64,000 nt of DNA. Origin: Bacillus sp. SLBN-46 (lineage in GTDB: Bacteria > Bacillota > Bacilli > Bacillales > Cytobacillaceae). Each line of letters starts with the position of its first letter. Position 1 is the first letter of the stretch. The stretch spans positions 1,371,001-1,435,000 of the forward strand of contig NZ_JAVIZM010000001.1 of assembly GCF_031453555.1 (NCBI RefSeq), read 5' to 3'. The position numbers were made by a program, and so were the translations under genes. Shown piece by piece: positions 8,336-16,831 of this stretch. The notes below the pieces were generated by a model that was given only the letters and a program-made list of their open reading frames with translations, searched no databases and was not told the origin of the DNA.

Positions 8336-9079
8336 TTAACGTGCGACTGGGAAGAACTTTTTCCATTCATTTAGGAAAGGGGAGGTGGCTGCATTCGGCT
8401 GATCTAACACCCGGGAAGTTGGCCCCGTTTGCTTCACTTCTCCATTGACAATAATGGCGAGCTGGTTTGTGAGATAATGAATCTCCATCAAATCATGGCT
8501 GACAAACACAGCCGTCGTGTTCGCTTCCTCAATAATTCGCTTGAAATCTTCCATTAGCTTAATCTTAGTCGGGAAATCTAAAGCAGAAAAAGGCTCATCT
8601 AGAAACAGAATTTCTGGTTCCACAATCATTGCTCGTGCCAAATTGACCCTTTGTGCCTCACCACCGGATAAGTACAAGGCATTTTTCTTCGCTAGATGAG
8701 TGATGCCGAATACCTCCATCCAATGAGCCACTTTCTCCTTTATGATGCTTTTTGGAACCTTTCTTAAGGTTAACCCAATAGCAATGTTTTGAAAAACAGT
8801 TCCATCTAGAAGTAAGGTCTGTTGAAGAGCAATCGAGAATTTCCGTCGTAACTCTAGAGGGACATTTCCTTTTGGGATGGCCTGTCCACGATAAAGTATA
8901 TCACCCCTTGTTTGCCTTTCAAGAAAAGCAAGCACCTTCAGCAGTGTACTTTTTCCTGCACCATTCGGCCCCATGATGCCAAGAAACTCTCCCTCATGAA
9001 TATGGAAATCCGGAATCGTGAGAATTGTTCGATCATGCGCGTTAAAAGTGATATTCTTCAACTCAATTAGTGGGCTCAT
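8336..9079 (-). CDS. tupC: Tungstate-type ABC transporter ATPase
   Basis: ATP-binding subunit of an oxyanion importer, 247 residues. Walker A is GPNGAGKST, the signature LSGGEAQRV, Walker B EILFLDEP and the switch histidine in VSHDL. Its start overlaps the end of tupB by 4 bases, so the two are translationally coupled. The specificity call rests on the TupA-type binding protein in the same operon, not on this subunit. Its 247 residues leave no room for the C-terminal TOBE domain found in molybdate ModC proteins. Confidence 0.85.
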   Translation of the reverse strand: MSPLIELKNITFNAHDRTILTIPDFHIHEGEFLGIMGPNGAGKSTLLKVLAFLERQTRGDILYRGQAIPKGNVPLELRRKFSIALQQTLLLDGTVFQNIAIGLTLRKVPKSIIKEKVAHWMEVFGITHLAKKNALYLSGGEAQRVNLARAMIVEPEILFLDEPFSALDFPTKIKLMEDFKRIIEEANTTAVFVSHDLMEIHYLTNQLAIIVNGEVKQTGPTSRVLDQPNAATSPFLNEWKKFFPVAR

Positions 9080-9774
9080 GAAAATCGCTTCCTTTGCTGT
9101 AAAAAGGTTAAGATGGCTGTGATTAATAGGGCTACGGTCAATAGGATAAATGAGAGTGCGAGGGCAATATCGAAATTACCTTTAGATACTTCCATCACAA
9201 TCGTAGTAGTCAAAATTCGGGTGTCTCCTTGAATATTGCCGCCTACCATCATGGCAGCCCCAACCTCGGCAATGACCCGGCCAAACCCAGCCATGATTGC
9301 AGCTAGAATAGCAATCTTAGATTGTTTGACGAGAATGACTAATGTTTGCAGCTTCGTTGCTCCAAGGGCTTTGATTTGCAGGAGCATTTTATCATTAATT
9401 TGCTGAAAGGCGGAACAAATTAAGCTTGTAATAATGGGTAGGGAAACTAATACCTGTGCCATGACAATGGCTGTTGGACTATACAGCAGGGACCAGTCCC
9501 CTAATGGCCCGGAACGCCATAAAAACATGGTAATCCAAAGTCCCGCAACCACTGGGGGAAGCCCCATTCCCATATTAATAAAAAGCAGAAGGATTCTGCG
9601 GCCTCTGAATCTTGTTAGTCCAAGTAGGATACCCAAGGGAAGTCCAAGCAGGGTGCTTAATAGGATGGAAATTAAACAGACCTTTAGAGTCAGCCATGTA
9701 ATTTCAAATACCTCTGGGTCTCCAGAGAAGATCATTTCAAATGCTTTTTTAAGTCCATCTAGTAAAAGTTCCAT
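9076..9774 (-). CDS. tupB: Tungstate-type ABC transporter permease
   Basis: Integral-membrane subunit of 232 residues with about five to six hydrophobic spans. It has the cytoplasmic EAA-like loop (IKALGATKLQTLVILVKQSK) that contacts the ATPase, and the PPVVAGL and EVGAAMMVGG segments typical of TupB/WtpB permeases. A 57-base gap holding a hairpin separates it from tupA. The ribosome site reads CAGGAGGG on the minus strand. Confidence 0.85.
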   Translation of the reverse strand: MELLLDGLKKAFEMIFSGDPEVFEITWLTLKVCLISILLSTLLGLPLGILLGLTRFRGRRILLLFINMGMGLPPVVAGLWITMFLWRSGPLGDWSLLYSPTAIVMAQVLVSLPIITSLICSAFQQINDKMLLQIKALGATKLQTLVILVKQSKIAILAAIMAGFGRVIAEVGAAMMVGGNIQGDTRILTTTIVMEVSKGNFDIALALSFILLTVALLITAILTFLQQRKRFS

Positions 9775-9795
9775 GCATTGCGGCCCTCCTGGTGA

Positions 9796-9822
9796 AAAAT
9801 AGGCAGGAAGAGTCTTCCTGCC
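9796..9822 (-). terminator. Intra-operon hairpin between tupA and tupB
   Basis: Perfect GGCAGGAAG / CTTCCTGCC stem (9802-9810 and 9814-9822) followed on the minus strand by TATTTTT. It probably attenuates tupBC or protects the tupA mRNA, giving more binding protein than membrane subunits. Confidence 0.6.
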
Positions 9823-9831
9823 ACTAATAAT

Positions 9832-10698
9832 CTATTCAGTATATTTATAGAACAAAGATTGACCGTAGTCTTTCTTTCCGAAGTTTTCAATTACATCTTG
9901 GGTTTTTGGATCTACCATAAATTCTACGAATTTTTCCGCATCCTTGCTATTAATTTTATCATGCTTTTCAGGATTTACTTGCATGACATGATAAATGTTC
10001 ATTAAATCCTTGCCGCCTTCAACAACAATTTTAAGAGTGTCTAAGTTTTTCTCTTGGGCAAGCCAAGTAGCACGGTCTGTTAGCACATAGCCTTTTTTCT
10101 CTGCCGCCACCTGTAACGTTTGACCCATACCTTGACCTGTTGAAACATACCAGTCACCTGCAGGCTTCATGTTCGCTAAAGTCCAGATGCCAAGTTCTTT
10201 TTTGTTTGTACCAGAGTCGTCCCCACGGGAAATAAAAGTAGCTTTCGCCTCTGCCAGCTTCTTGAACGCAGCAGTAACGTCATCACCGCTGACACCCGCT
10301 GGATTCTCTTTTGGACCAACAAGAATGAAGTCATTATACATAACTCGTTTGTAGTTAATGGCGTCACCAGCATCAACGACAGCTTTTTCAGCTACAGGGG
10401 CATGCACAAGAAGGGCATCTGCTTCTCCTTTTGTTCCCATCTCTAACGCTTGTCCTGTGCCAACGGCAACCGTTTTTACTTTTACATTATTTTGTTTTTC
10501 AAACATTGGGATGAGGACATCCAATAAACCGCTGTCCTGGGTACTTGTGGTTGTTGCAAGAATCATTTCTGTTGGTGTAGCTTTAGGTTCTGTCCTTTTG
10601 TCTTTAGCAGCTGCATCTTTCGTTTCAGAATTACCGCAAGCAGATAGTACTAAAAGCATGAAAGTAAATAAAACGGCAACATAGCGATTTTTTAACAT
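9832..10698 (-). CDS. tupA: Tungstate-binding lipoprotein
   Basis: Extracellular solute-binding lipoprotein of 288 residues. It has a signal peptide ending in lipobox LSAC (Cys21) and a periplasmic-binding fold with the family's anion-site motifs: ATTTSTQDSGLL near residues 48-59 and FISRGDDSGTNKKE near 155-168. These are the hallmarks of TupA-type tungstate-binding proteins, as opposed to ModA. The start codon overlaps the stop of the upstream regulator (ATGTTAA), with GGAGG inside the regulator's last codons, so expression is coupled to the regulator. No tungstoenzyme is visible in the window. Confidence 0.88.
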   Translation of the reverse strand: MLKNRYVAVLFTFMLLVLSACGNSETKDAAAKDKRTEPKATPTEMILATTTSTQDSGLLDVLIPMFEKQNNVKVKTVAVGTGQALEMGTKGEADALLVHAPVAEKAVVDAGDAINYKRVMYNDFILVGPKENPAGVSGDDVTAAFKKLAEAKATFISRGDDSGTNKKELGIWTLANMKPAGDWYVSTGQGMGQTLQVAAEKKGYVLTDRATWLAQEKNLDTLKIVVEGGKDLMNIYHVMQVNPEKHDKINSKDAEKFVEFMVDPKTQDVIENFGKKDYGQSLFYKYTE

Positions 10699-11636
10699 GT
10701 GGTTTCCTCCGGTAAAGTAGTTTGATAGATTACTTTTCCTAAATCAACGATAGAATAACCTTCTAATTCAGTTAAACTATCTTTGAACTCAGGGGACTGT
10801 AGGTATTGTATTAACTCCGTCAAGCTTTGTTTGTTCTCATCCGTGAATCGGAACACAAGATCAAAATGTTCTTGGGCAACTGGAATAAAATCAAGGTCTA
10901 AATGACTGGCAGCGGACTGAATTCCAAAGGCAACATCTGCGATCCCTCTACTTATATAAGAAGCCGCCGATAGATGAGTCCACTCTTCATCGTTGTAACC
11001 ATTAATTTTACTAGGATTAATTCCGTAGGTTGCTAGCTTAGAGTCTAGTAAAAATCGTGTCCCTGCTCCCTTTTGGCGGTTGATGAACTGGACATCTTTT
11101 CTTACAAGGTCAGGGAAATCAAGTACACTCTTTGGATTGCCCTTTGCAACGATGAAACCTTGCTGTCTTGCAGCCAATCGAAGGACTAGAATAGATTCAT
11201 AGACAAAAAGCTGATGAATGAATGGCAGGTTATATTCTTGTGATGTCGGATCTAATAGATGAATGGCGGCGATATCACATTGACCGCGGTAAAGCATCAT
11301 GAGCCCCTCTAGACTGCCTATGTAAGAAGGTTGAATTTGCACGTTTAATGCCATTACTGCTTGTTTTGCAAAATGCTCGACGAGAAAATCATGACTCCCT
11401 GATAATCGAATTGACAGTGCATGATTGCTGGCCGCGATTGTGGGGCTTGTTTGAACTTTCGTTGCAGGAGCTTTTGTATTCCCTTTGTACCTTTCTAGTT
11501 CGGCGTGCTCAATTCTCATTTTGTTTCCGATTTTAAATGCCTGCAACTCTCCTCTTTTAATTAACTCATAAACCGTATGTTTAGAGATTTGAAAGAGTTG
11601 GGCCACTTCATCAGGAGTATATGCCTTTTCTTCCAC
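10692..11636 (-). CDS. HTH regulator with periplasmic-binding-protein-like ligand domain
   Basis: One-component regulator of 314 residues. Residues about 5-50 form an excisionase/MerR-like helix-turn-helix (TPDEVAQLFQISKHTVYELI ... KRGELQAFKIG). After a linker (about 52-70), residues about 75-310 form a type-2 periplasmic-binding-protein-like domain (LDPTSQEYNLP, RQKGAGTRFLLD), presumably sensing the same oxyanion the transporter imports. It is the first gene of the operon and overlaps tupA by 7 bases. Known biology: this architecture is widespread next to molybdate/tungstate transporters. Ligand and polarity of control are inferred. Confidence 0.8.
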   Translation of the reverse strand: MEEKAYTPDEVAQLFQISKHTVYELIKRGELQAFKIGNKMRIEHAELERYKGNTKAPATKVQTSPTIAASNHALSIRLSGSHDFLVEHFAKQAVMALNVQIQPSYIGSLEGLMMLYRGQCDIAAIHLLDPTSQEYNLPFIHQLFVYESILVLRLAARQQGFIVAKGNPKSVLDFPDLVRKDVQFINRQKGAGTRFLLDSKLATYGINPSKINGYNDEEWTHLSAASYISRGIADVAFGIQSAASHLDLDFIPVAQEHFDLVFRFTDENKQSLTELIQYLQSPEFKDSLTELEGYSIVDLGKVIYQTTLPEETTC

Positions 11637-11679
11637 TGTTCACCATCCTTTTCCAATTCCAGGTTTACTTTATTAAAAG

Positions 11680-11739
11680 ATTATCATAATAGATGTGATT
11701 TTTGTTAAGTTTTGTTAAGTTTTGTTAAGTTTTGTTTGG
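11680..11739 (-). promoter_or_regulatory. Promoter and 10-bp direct-repeat operator of the tup operon
   Basis: Minus-strand promoter candidate TTAACA (plus-strand 11703-11708), 17-base spacer, GATAAT (11680-11685). The -35 lies in a run of TTTTGTTAAG units with an exact 10-bp period (11700-11709, 11710-11719, 11720-11729, and a diverged fourth copy 11730-11739). A repressor or activator site array is likely; this is inference. Confidence 0.5.
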
Positions 11740-11890
11740 TTTCATGTAGAATTGTCACTGTTTGTTCAAAGGGGGCTGTAAATTTCACATAAATATCACA
11801 AACTTCACTTTTTGTTCAATGGTGAGCATGGAAGTTTGTTGTAGTATAGTAGTAGAAATAATAAATTGTGTGATAAGGGAAGGGATGTAC

Positions 11891-12553
11891 ATGTCTAAGC
11901 TTTTGTATATTACGGCTAATCCGAAAAACGATATAAAGCTTTCAAAAGGAATGCAGATTGGGGAAGTATTTTTAGAGGAGTTTAAAAAGGAACAGCCGGA
12001 TGTTGAAATTGAACATATGCACTTATATAGCATGGATATCCCCCAGATTGACATGGATTTACTATATGCACGTGCAAAATTATCCTTTATGGGATATACA
12101 AAAGATCAGCTTACAGAAGAAGAGCTGACAAAAATCGAAAAAATGCATGCACTTGCTGACCGATTTATTGATGCGGACTATTATGTTTTTGTTACTCCAA
12201 TATGGAATCTTGGTGCACCGGCAATTTTAAAATCCTTCATGGATTGTTTATTTATTGCAGGAAAAACATTTACCTACTCCGAGCACGGTGCAGAGGGCCT
12301 TCTTACCGGAAGAAAGGCTATACACATTCAAACACGCGGAGGCATTTATTCAACTGGAAAAATGGTGGATTTTGAAATGGGCGACCGTTATTTAAGCAAA
12401 GCCCTTGAATTCCTTGGCTTTGAATTGATGGAAACCGTTTTTGCAGAAGGAATGGATCATTTTCCAAAAATGGTCCCGGAAATTATGGCAAAAGCGAAAG
12501 AACAGGCTGCAGAGGCTGCTCGAGAAATGGCAAAACAGACTGAAACAGTATAA
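11891..12553 (+). CDS. azoR: FMN-dependent NADH azoreductase
   Basis: Cytoplasmic flavodoxin-fold quinone/azo reductase of 220 residues that uses NADH and FMN for two-electron reduction of quinones or azo compounds. The N-terminal strand plus loop (LLYITANPK), the FMN-site segment TPIWNLGAPAILKSFMDCLF and the RGGIYS loop all match AzoR-family proteins. I chose the ATG at 11891 because AAGGGAAGGG lies upstream and the product then starts MSKLLYITANPK; the frame open from 11762 has no ribosome site and extends the family length by 43 residues. It is monocistronic and ends at a strong terminator. Confidence 0.87.
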   Translation: MSKLLYITANPKNDIKLSKGMQIGEVFLEEFKKEQPDVEIEHMHLYSMDIPQIDMDLLYARAKLSFMGYTKDQLTEEELTKIEKMHALADRFIDADYYVFVTPIWNLGAPAILKSFMDCLFIAGKTFTYSEHGAEGLLTGRKAIHIQTRGGIYSTGKMVDFEMGDRYLSKALEFLGFELMETVFAEGMDHFPKMVPEIMAKAKEQAAEAAREMAKQTETV

Positions 12554-12554
12554 A

Positions 12555-12590
12555 AAAAGGCAGTTCGAGTCATCTCGAGCTGCCTTTTTG
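12555..12590 (+). terminator. Terminator of the azoreductase gene
   Basis: Stem GGCAGTTCGAG / CTCGAGCTGCC (12559-12569 and 12574-12584) with A-run before and T-run after. Confidence 0.85.
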
Positions 12591-12607
12591 TGAGTTTAAT
12601 CTATTCT

Positions 12608-12733
12608 ATTTGCGATAAAAGGTGGTTTATTTGCGATAATCCTCCTTTTATTTGCGATAATCCTCCTTTTATTTGCGATAATCCATGATTTATTTGCGAA
12701 AACCGACCTTTTATTTGCGAAACCACTCCACCT
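12608..12733. repeat. Six-copy 21-bp intergenic tandem array (ATTTGCGATAA type)
   Basis: Copies begin at 12608, 12629, 12650, 12671, 12692 and 12713, an exact 21-base period. The conserved core is ATTTGCGAtAA with a variable middle, often CCTCC, and a T-run end. Two adjacent copies (12629 and 12650) are identical. The core is unrelated to the 1418 array, but period, copy number and layout are the same. It starts about 18 bases after the azoreductase terminator and reaches the 3' end of uppP. A minus-strand frame through it (12596-12841) is a by-product of the period. Confidence 0.85.
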
Positions 12734-12735
12734 GA

Positions 12736-13518
12736 TTAAAACTTCCCTGTAAATTGGAAAAACAAGACGATGATTCCTAGTGCCCATACATAAATAGCAA
12801 ACGGTTTTAATGAATTCTTTTTCAAATAACCAATCATCCATTTAACAGCAATATAGCCAAAAATGGCAGACGAGATAATCCCTACAAGCAAGGCAGACAA
12901 AGAGATTTCCTCACCCGCACCGCCCAATAAATCCTTCGTTTGCAGCACAATCGCGCCAGCAATAGCAGGGGTTGATAAGAGAAAGGAGAAATAGGCCGCT
13001 GTTTCTCGATCTAATTTCCGCCAGAGGGCTGCTACTATCGTCATACCTGAACGAGAGATGGCAGGCATAATGGCTACCGCCTGAAAAGTACCAATAATTA
13101 ACGCATCTTTATAGCTAATATCGTCCATTTTTTTATATCCATTTTTTGCCGAATCAGCGAGCCACAGGAACAGTCCTGTAACGAGAAACTCCCAGCCAAT
13201 CGTGACGCCCGTCTTGGAAATTTCATCAATGTAATCTTTTAAAGTAAGACCGAAAATAACCGCAGGGATCGTACCGACAATCAACAAAAAGGTTAACTTA
13301 CTAAAGGGGTTTTTAATAATTTTAATAAATTCATCCTTATAAAAAACGAAAACAGCCAGTAAGGTACCAACATGGAGCATGGTATCGAGTAAAAGCCCCG
13401 CTTCCTGCAACCCAAATAAATTTCTTCCTAAATACAGATGACCTGTACTGCTAATGGGCAAAAATTCTGTAAAACCTTGGATAATTCCGAGAATAAGTGC
13501 TTCCAGTTTTGTTAACAT
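12736..13518 (-). CDS. uppP: Undecaprenyl-diphosphatase (BacA family)
   Basis: Membrane enzyme that dephosphorylates undecaprenyl pyrophosphate, recycling the lipid carrier for peptidoglycan and teichoic acid synthesis; overexpression gives bacitracin tolerance. Length 260 residues with about seven to eight membrane spans. The family signatures are present: GIIQGFTEFLPISSTGHL near residues 12-29, with the catalytic acidic residue and the SSTGH loop, and the second motif PAISRSGMT near 161-169. The minus-strand start has an AGAGGGGAC site. A single gene; the following array lies close to its stop and no obvious terminator was seen. Confidence 0.93.
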   Translation of the reverse strand: MLTKLEALILGIIQGFTEFLPISSTGHLYLGRNLFGLQEAGLLLDTMLHVGTLLAVFVFYKDEFIKIIKNPFSKLTFLLIVGTIPAVIFGLTLKDYIDEISKTGVTIGWEFLVTGLFLWLADSAKNGYKKMDDISYKDALIIGTFQAVAIMPAISRSGMTIVAALWRKLDRETAAYFSFLLSTPAIAGAIVLQTKDLLGGAGEEISLSALLVGIISSAIFGYIAVKWMIGYLKKNSLKPFAIYVWALGIIVLFFQFTGKF

Positions 13519-13722
13519 AAGTCCCCTCTCATTTCTACATAATGATAAGCCTGTACATATAAAAGATATGCATAGAAAAGCGGCTTCATGAAATCCACCT
13601 TTATTTTAGGTTTATTTTACCAATTAGGTCAATGAAATTCTCCGACGTTCAAACAAAATAAGTGCAAATGAAGGGTCGACTCCCATAAAATAGAACTATA
13701 ACCGTTCGAGAGGAGAAACGCT

Positions 13723-14487
13723 TTGGAACATACACATCTGCATTTTAATACTTCTATTGGAGTCAAAAAGCCAGAAAATATCCGGAACAAACAACAGGCC
13801 TGTCCTTTTTGCGAACGTGACCAACTGACGGACCTAATAGCGGTGGATGGACCCATCATTCTATTAAAAAATAAATACCCAGTTTTAGAAAATGCATATC
13901 AGACCGTTTTAATTGAAACGGACGATTGCCATGCAGAGCTGTCAACGTATTCAAAAGATCATTTGCATCGGTTAATAAAGTTCGGAATCAAGCATTGGCT
14001 CGAAATGGAGGAAACTGGCTGCTATCGTTCGGTGATATTTTTCAAAAATCATGGCCCGTTATCTGGAGGAACACTTGCCCATCCGCATATGCAAATCGTT
14101 GGCTTAAATGATATTGATTATAAAGAAAAAGTAACCCATGAAATGTTTGAAGGGCTTGTGATTGCAGAAGGGGAGGGCACTCGATTTACGCTTTCCACCA
14201 AACCACGAGTGGGATTTTATGAGTTTAATATCGAGATGAATGATTCCAGCTACCAGGAACTATTTTCGGAGTATCTGCAAATAGCGGTTCATTATATTCT
14301 GAATCATTTTCCATTCAAGGCAACGAGCTACAATGTGTTTTTTCATCATATTGATGATAAAATCTACGCCAAGGTTGTCTCACGTTTCGTAACCACTCCA
14401 CTCTACATCGGCTACGGCCTTCCACAAGTCCCAAGCAACCTAGAATGGATGGCAAACGAAGTAAAGCGGATTTACTTTAATAGCTAG
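13723..14487 (+). CDS. DUF4931 protein, GalT/HIT-like
   Basis: Cytoplasmic protein of 254 residues resembling galactose-1-phosphate uridylyltransferase and HIT-superfamily enzymes. It carries a zinc-site-like CPFCER motif near residues 27-32 and the nucleotidyl-transfer-type histidine cluster GTLAHPHMQIVG near 121-132. DUF4931 members occur through Bacillaceae without an assigned substrate. The start is TTG with AGAGGAGAAA upstream. It is divergent from uppP. I infer a nucleotidyltransferase or hydrolase on a sugar- or nucleoside-phosphate, but nothing nearby names the substrate. Confidence 0.75.
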   Translation: MEHTHLHFNTSIGVKKPENIRNKQQACPFCERDQLTDLIAVDGPIILLKNKYPVLENAYQTVLIETDDCHAELSTYSKDHLHRLIKFGIKHWLEMEETGCYRSVIFFKNHGPLSGGTLAHPHMQIVGLNDIDYKEKVTHEMFEGLVIAEGEGTRFTLSTKPRVGFYEFNIEMNDSSYQELFSEYLQIAVHYILNHFPFKATSYNVFFHHIDDKIYAKVVSRFVTTPLYIGYGLPQVPSNLEWMANEVKRIYFNS

Positions 14488-14594
14488 GACATTGGTAGTA
14501 AATAAAACCATTCACGGTTTAGAAGTTGTGATTTGTCCTCTTTAAAAATATAATGGAGGAATGGACAAGTTTTAATATAAGGTGGAGACCTAGT

Positions 14595-15764
14595 ATGACT
14601 TCAAATAATAATACAACTTCTAAACTTGATTATAATCTCGTTTTTATACTGATATTACTTTTTCTAGCGAGCTGTTTAGCGATTTATAGCGCCCAGGCAA
14701 GCGGCCAATATAAGGAGAACTTCCTATTAAAGCAAATCGTTTGGTACGTCGTTGGTGGGGGGATTATTGCGAGTGTAATGACACTTGACTCGGATCAATT
14801 ACGAAAGCTAACCTGGTATGCGTATGGATTCGGACTTTTCCTGCTGGCATTCCTGATTGTCGCACCACCAAGTATTGCACCGGTCATCAACGGAGCAAAA
14901 AACTGGTTTAAGGTTCCGGGATTGGGTACCATCCAGCCGTCAGAGTTTGTTAAAATTTTCATTATTTTAGCTCTTTCTCGGACGATTGAGGATCATCATC
15001 AGAAAAACCTAATCAAAACGATGCAATCCGATTTCTGGCTGTTAGTAAAGCTTGGAATGGTAACTATGGCACCGTTGATTCTAATCATTAAACAGGACTT
15101 AGGAACTTCTCTTGTTTTCTTAGCCATTTTGTTAGGGATGATTTTTATTTCAGGGATTTCCTGGAAGTTGTTAACGCCGTTATTTTCTGTCGGTATTGTA
15201 CTAATTGGAACGATTTTTTACTTTGTTCTCTGGAATCCAGAACTACTTGAAAAATATCTTGGAATAAAGCAATACCAGTTTAATCGGATTTATTCCTGGC
15301 TTGATCCTTATAGCTATCAAGGCTCTGATGCGTATCAGTTGACCAAGTCTCTACTTGCTATTGGATCTGGACAGACTGGGGGCAAGGGAACAGGTAACCG
15401 TGAAGTGTATTTACCGGAAAGCCAAACTGATTTCATATTTAGTGTCGTCGGGGAGGAATATGGCTTCATTGGAGCGAGTGTGTTAATCAGTTTATTTTTC
15501 TTATTGATTTATCACATTACCAAGGTTGGAATGGAAACGAAGAATAACTTTTATACGTATATATGTGTAGGTGTAATCAGCATGATTACCTTCCACGTGT
15601 TTCAAAATATCGGAATGACCATTGGCGTTCTGCCAATTACCGGTATTCCATTGCCATTCATCAGCTATGGAGGAAGTGCCCTCATGGGGAATATGCTCGG
15701 ACTGGGTCTAATCTTTTCCATACGCTACCATTATAAAAAATACATGTTTTCAACAACAGCATAA
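14595..15764 (+). CDS. rodA: FtsW/RodA/SpoVE-family SEDS protein (RodA-like)
   Basis: Polytopic membrane peptidoglycan polymerase of the SEDS family, 389 residues with about ten spans. Diagnostic segments are visible: GAKNWFKVPGLGTIQPSEFVK, NRIYSWLDPYSY, PESQTDFIFSVVGEEYGFIGA and, near the end, GVLPITGIPLPFISYGGSAL. The PSEF, ESQTDFIF and SYGGS features are SEDS hallmarks; the length and lack of a long N-terminal tail favour RodA (elongation) over FtsW, although Bacilli often have several copies, so the exact role is less certain. The ATG at 14595 has GGTGGA 8 bases upstream; an earlier ATG at 14553 has no ribosome site. Confidence 0.83.
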   Translation: MTSNNNTTSKLDYNLVFILILLFLASCLAIYSAQASGQYKENFLLKQIVWYVVGGGIIASVMTLDSDQLRKLTWYAYGFGLFLLAFLIVAPPSIAPVINGAKNWFKVPGLGTIQPSEFVKIFIILALSRTIEDHHQKNLIKTMQSDFWLLVKLGMVTMAPLILIIKQDLGTSLVFLAILLGMIFISGISWKLLTPLFSVGIVLIGTIFYFVLWNPELLEKYLGIKQYQFNRIYSWLDPYSYQGSDAYQLTKSLLAIGSGQTGGKGTGNREVYLPESQTDFIFSVVGEEYGFIGASVLISLFFLLIYHITKVGMETKNNFYTYICVGVISMITFHVFQNIGMTIGVLPITGIPLPFISYGGSALMGNMLGLGLIFSIRYHYKKYMFSTTA

Positions 15765-15767
15765 AAC

Positions 15768-15810
15768 AGAAGAGAGCGGGGTCATGGCAACCCCGCTCTC
15801 TTCTATTTTT
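15768..15810. terminator. Strong bidirectional terminator
   Basis: Perfect 14-bp stem (15768-15781 and 15791-15804) followed by ATTTTT, between the RodA-like gene and the convergent siderophore-binding gene. Confidence 0.88.
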
Positions 15811-15825
15811 GTTACATATGTTATG

Positions 15826-16800
15826 TTATTTTTTAAGGAAGATTTTCTCCACATCATCAAGCATTAGATTGGCAGCAATGACACCACCAGCTGTATTCCA
15901 AATAGCATCGTTTACTTCGTGTACTTCCCCTTTTTTTGCTACCTCTAGGTTTTTGAATAATGGATCAGCAAGCCAGTCTTTTGCAAGCGTATTGCCTTTT
16001 CCATCCCCAGTATCATAAGTGAAATAGAAGAGAATGTCCCCGTCCATCGCTGGAATACGCTCTTTCGTTACATTCTTTTCAGCAAAATCATCCACGTTCT
16101 GGCTCTCAGGACGAGCAAATCCAAGGTCATTTAAGATAACACCTGAGAAGGTATCTTTATGGTAAATACGAACTTCTCCAGACATAAAACGAACCATAGA
16201 AACTTTCATATTCTTTTTGTCGCCAAGTTTTTCCTTGATGTCTGCAATTCGGCCATTGTATTTTTCTAAAACTTCATTCCCTTTATCTTCTTTATTAACA
16301 GCTTTCGCATAAAGAGAATAGTTCGCTTTCCAGTCGCCACGTAAAGTTTCGGCAAAAACAGTCGGAGCAATCGCACTTAATTGCTCATAAATTTTTTCTT
16401 GACGCATTTTATTACCAATAATTAAATCAGGCTTCAATGCAGCAATTGCCTCAACGTTAACTTCACTCTCAGTCCCCACGACTTTTGTGTCCTTTAACTG
16501 ACCAGCGATATGCTCATACCAAGGGTCACCCGTCCAAGATTTAACCGCACCAACGGGAGTAACTCCCATAGATAAAAGTGCTTCTGTTCCTTCGTTTGTA
16601 AGTATAACTACGCGTTTTGGCGTACTCTTAATAGTGGTTGATCCCATTGCGTGTTCGACCGTATAGCTTTTTTCAGCAGCTGTCTTTGGTGCTTCTTTCT
16701 TTTCAGTTGTTTTGTCCTCTGCACCGCCACAAGCTGCAAGTAAGAAAATAGCCAGGATGGAGAAGATAGATAATAAAGATTTTGATTTTGTCATTTTCAT
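15826..16800 (-). CDS. Iron-siderophore-binding lipoprotein (YfiY-like)
   Basis: Extracellular binding protein for a ferric siderophore, 324 residues, family FecB/FhuD. Signal peptide with lipobox LAAC near residues 20-23, then a two-lobed helical-backbone fold with GVTPVGAV, KPDLIIGNKM and the C-terminal AIWNTAGGVIAANLMLDD. It most resembles YfiY (hydroxamate/citrate-hydroxamate such as schizokinen). The start at 16800 has AAGGAGGAT upstream; a longer frame to 16887 crosses a Fur box and is unlikely. It is divergent from the permease operon and separated by four Fur-box-like palindromes, so iron repression is expected. Confidence 0.87.
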   Translation of the reverse strand: MKMTKSKSLLSIFSILAIFLLAACGGAEDKTTEKKEAPKTAAEKSYTVEHAMGSTTIKSTPKRVVILTNEGTEALLSMGVTPVGAVKSWTGDPWYEHIAGQLKDTKVVGTESEVNVEAIAALKPDLIIGNKMRQEKIYEQLSAIAPTVFAETLRGDWKANYSLYAKAVNKEDKGNEVLEKYNGRIADIKEKLGDKKNMKVSMVRFMSGEVRIYHKDTFSGVILNDLGFARPESQNVDDFAEKNVTKERIPAMDGDILFYFTYDTGDGKGNTLAKDWLADPLFKNLEVAKKGEVHEVNDAIWNTAGGVIAANLMLDDVEKIFLKK

Positions 16801-16831
16801 ATGTGTATGTATCCTCCTTGATAATTGTAAA

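Noticed and set aside
11762..11890. Longer azoreductase start
   Set aside because: It adds 43 residues not typical of the family, and the ribosome site is at the internal ATG 11891.
1418..12733. CRISPR array
   Set aside because: The units are continuous 21-bp tandem copies with no constant-repeat/unique-spacer structure, and no cas gene is present.
12596..12841. Minus-strand frame across the second array and the end of uppP
   Set aside because: It overlaps the conserved C-terminus of uppP in another frame, and its repeat part is a by-product of the period.
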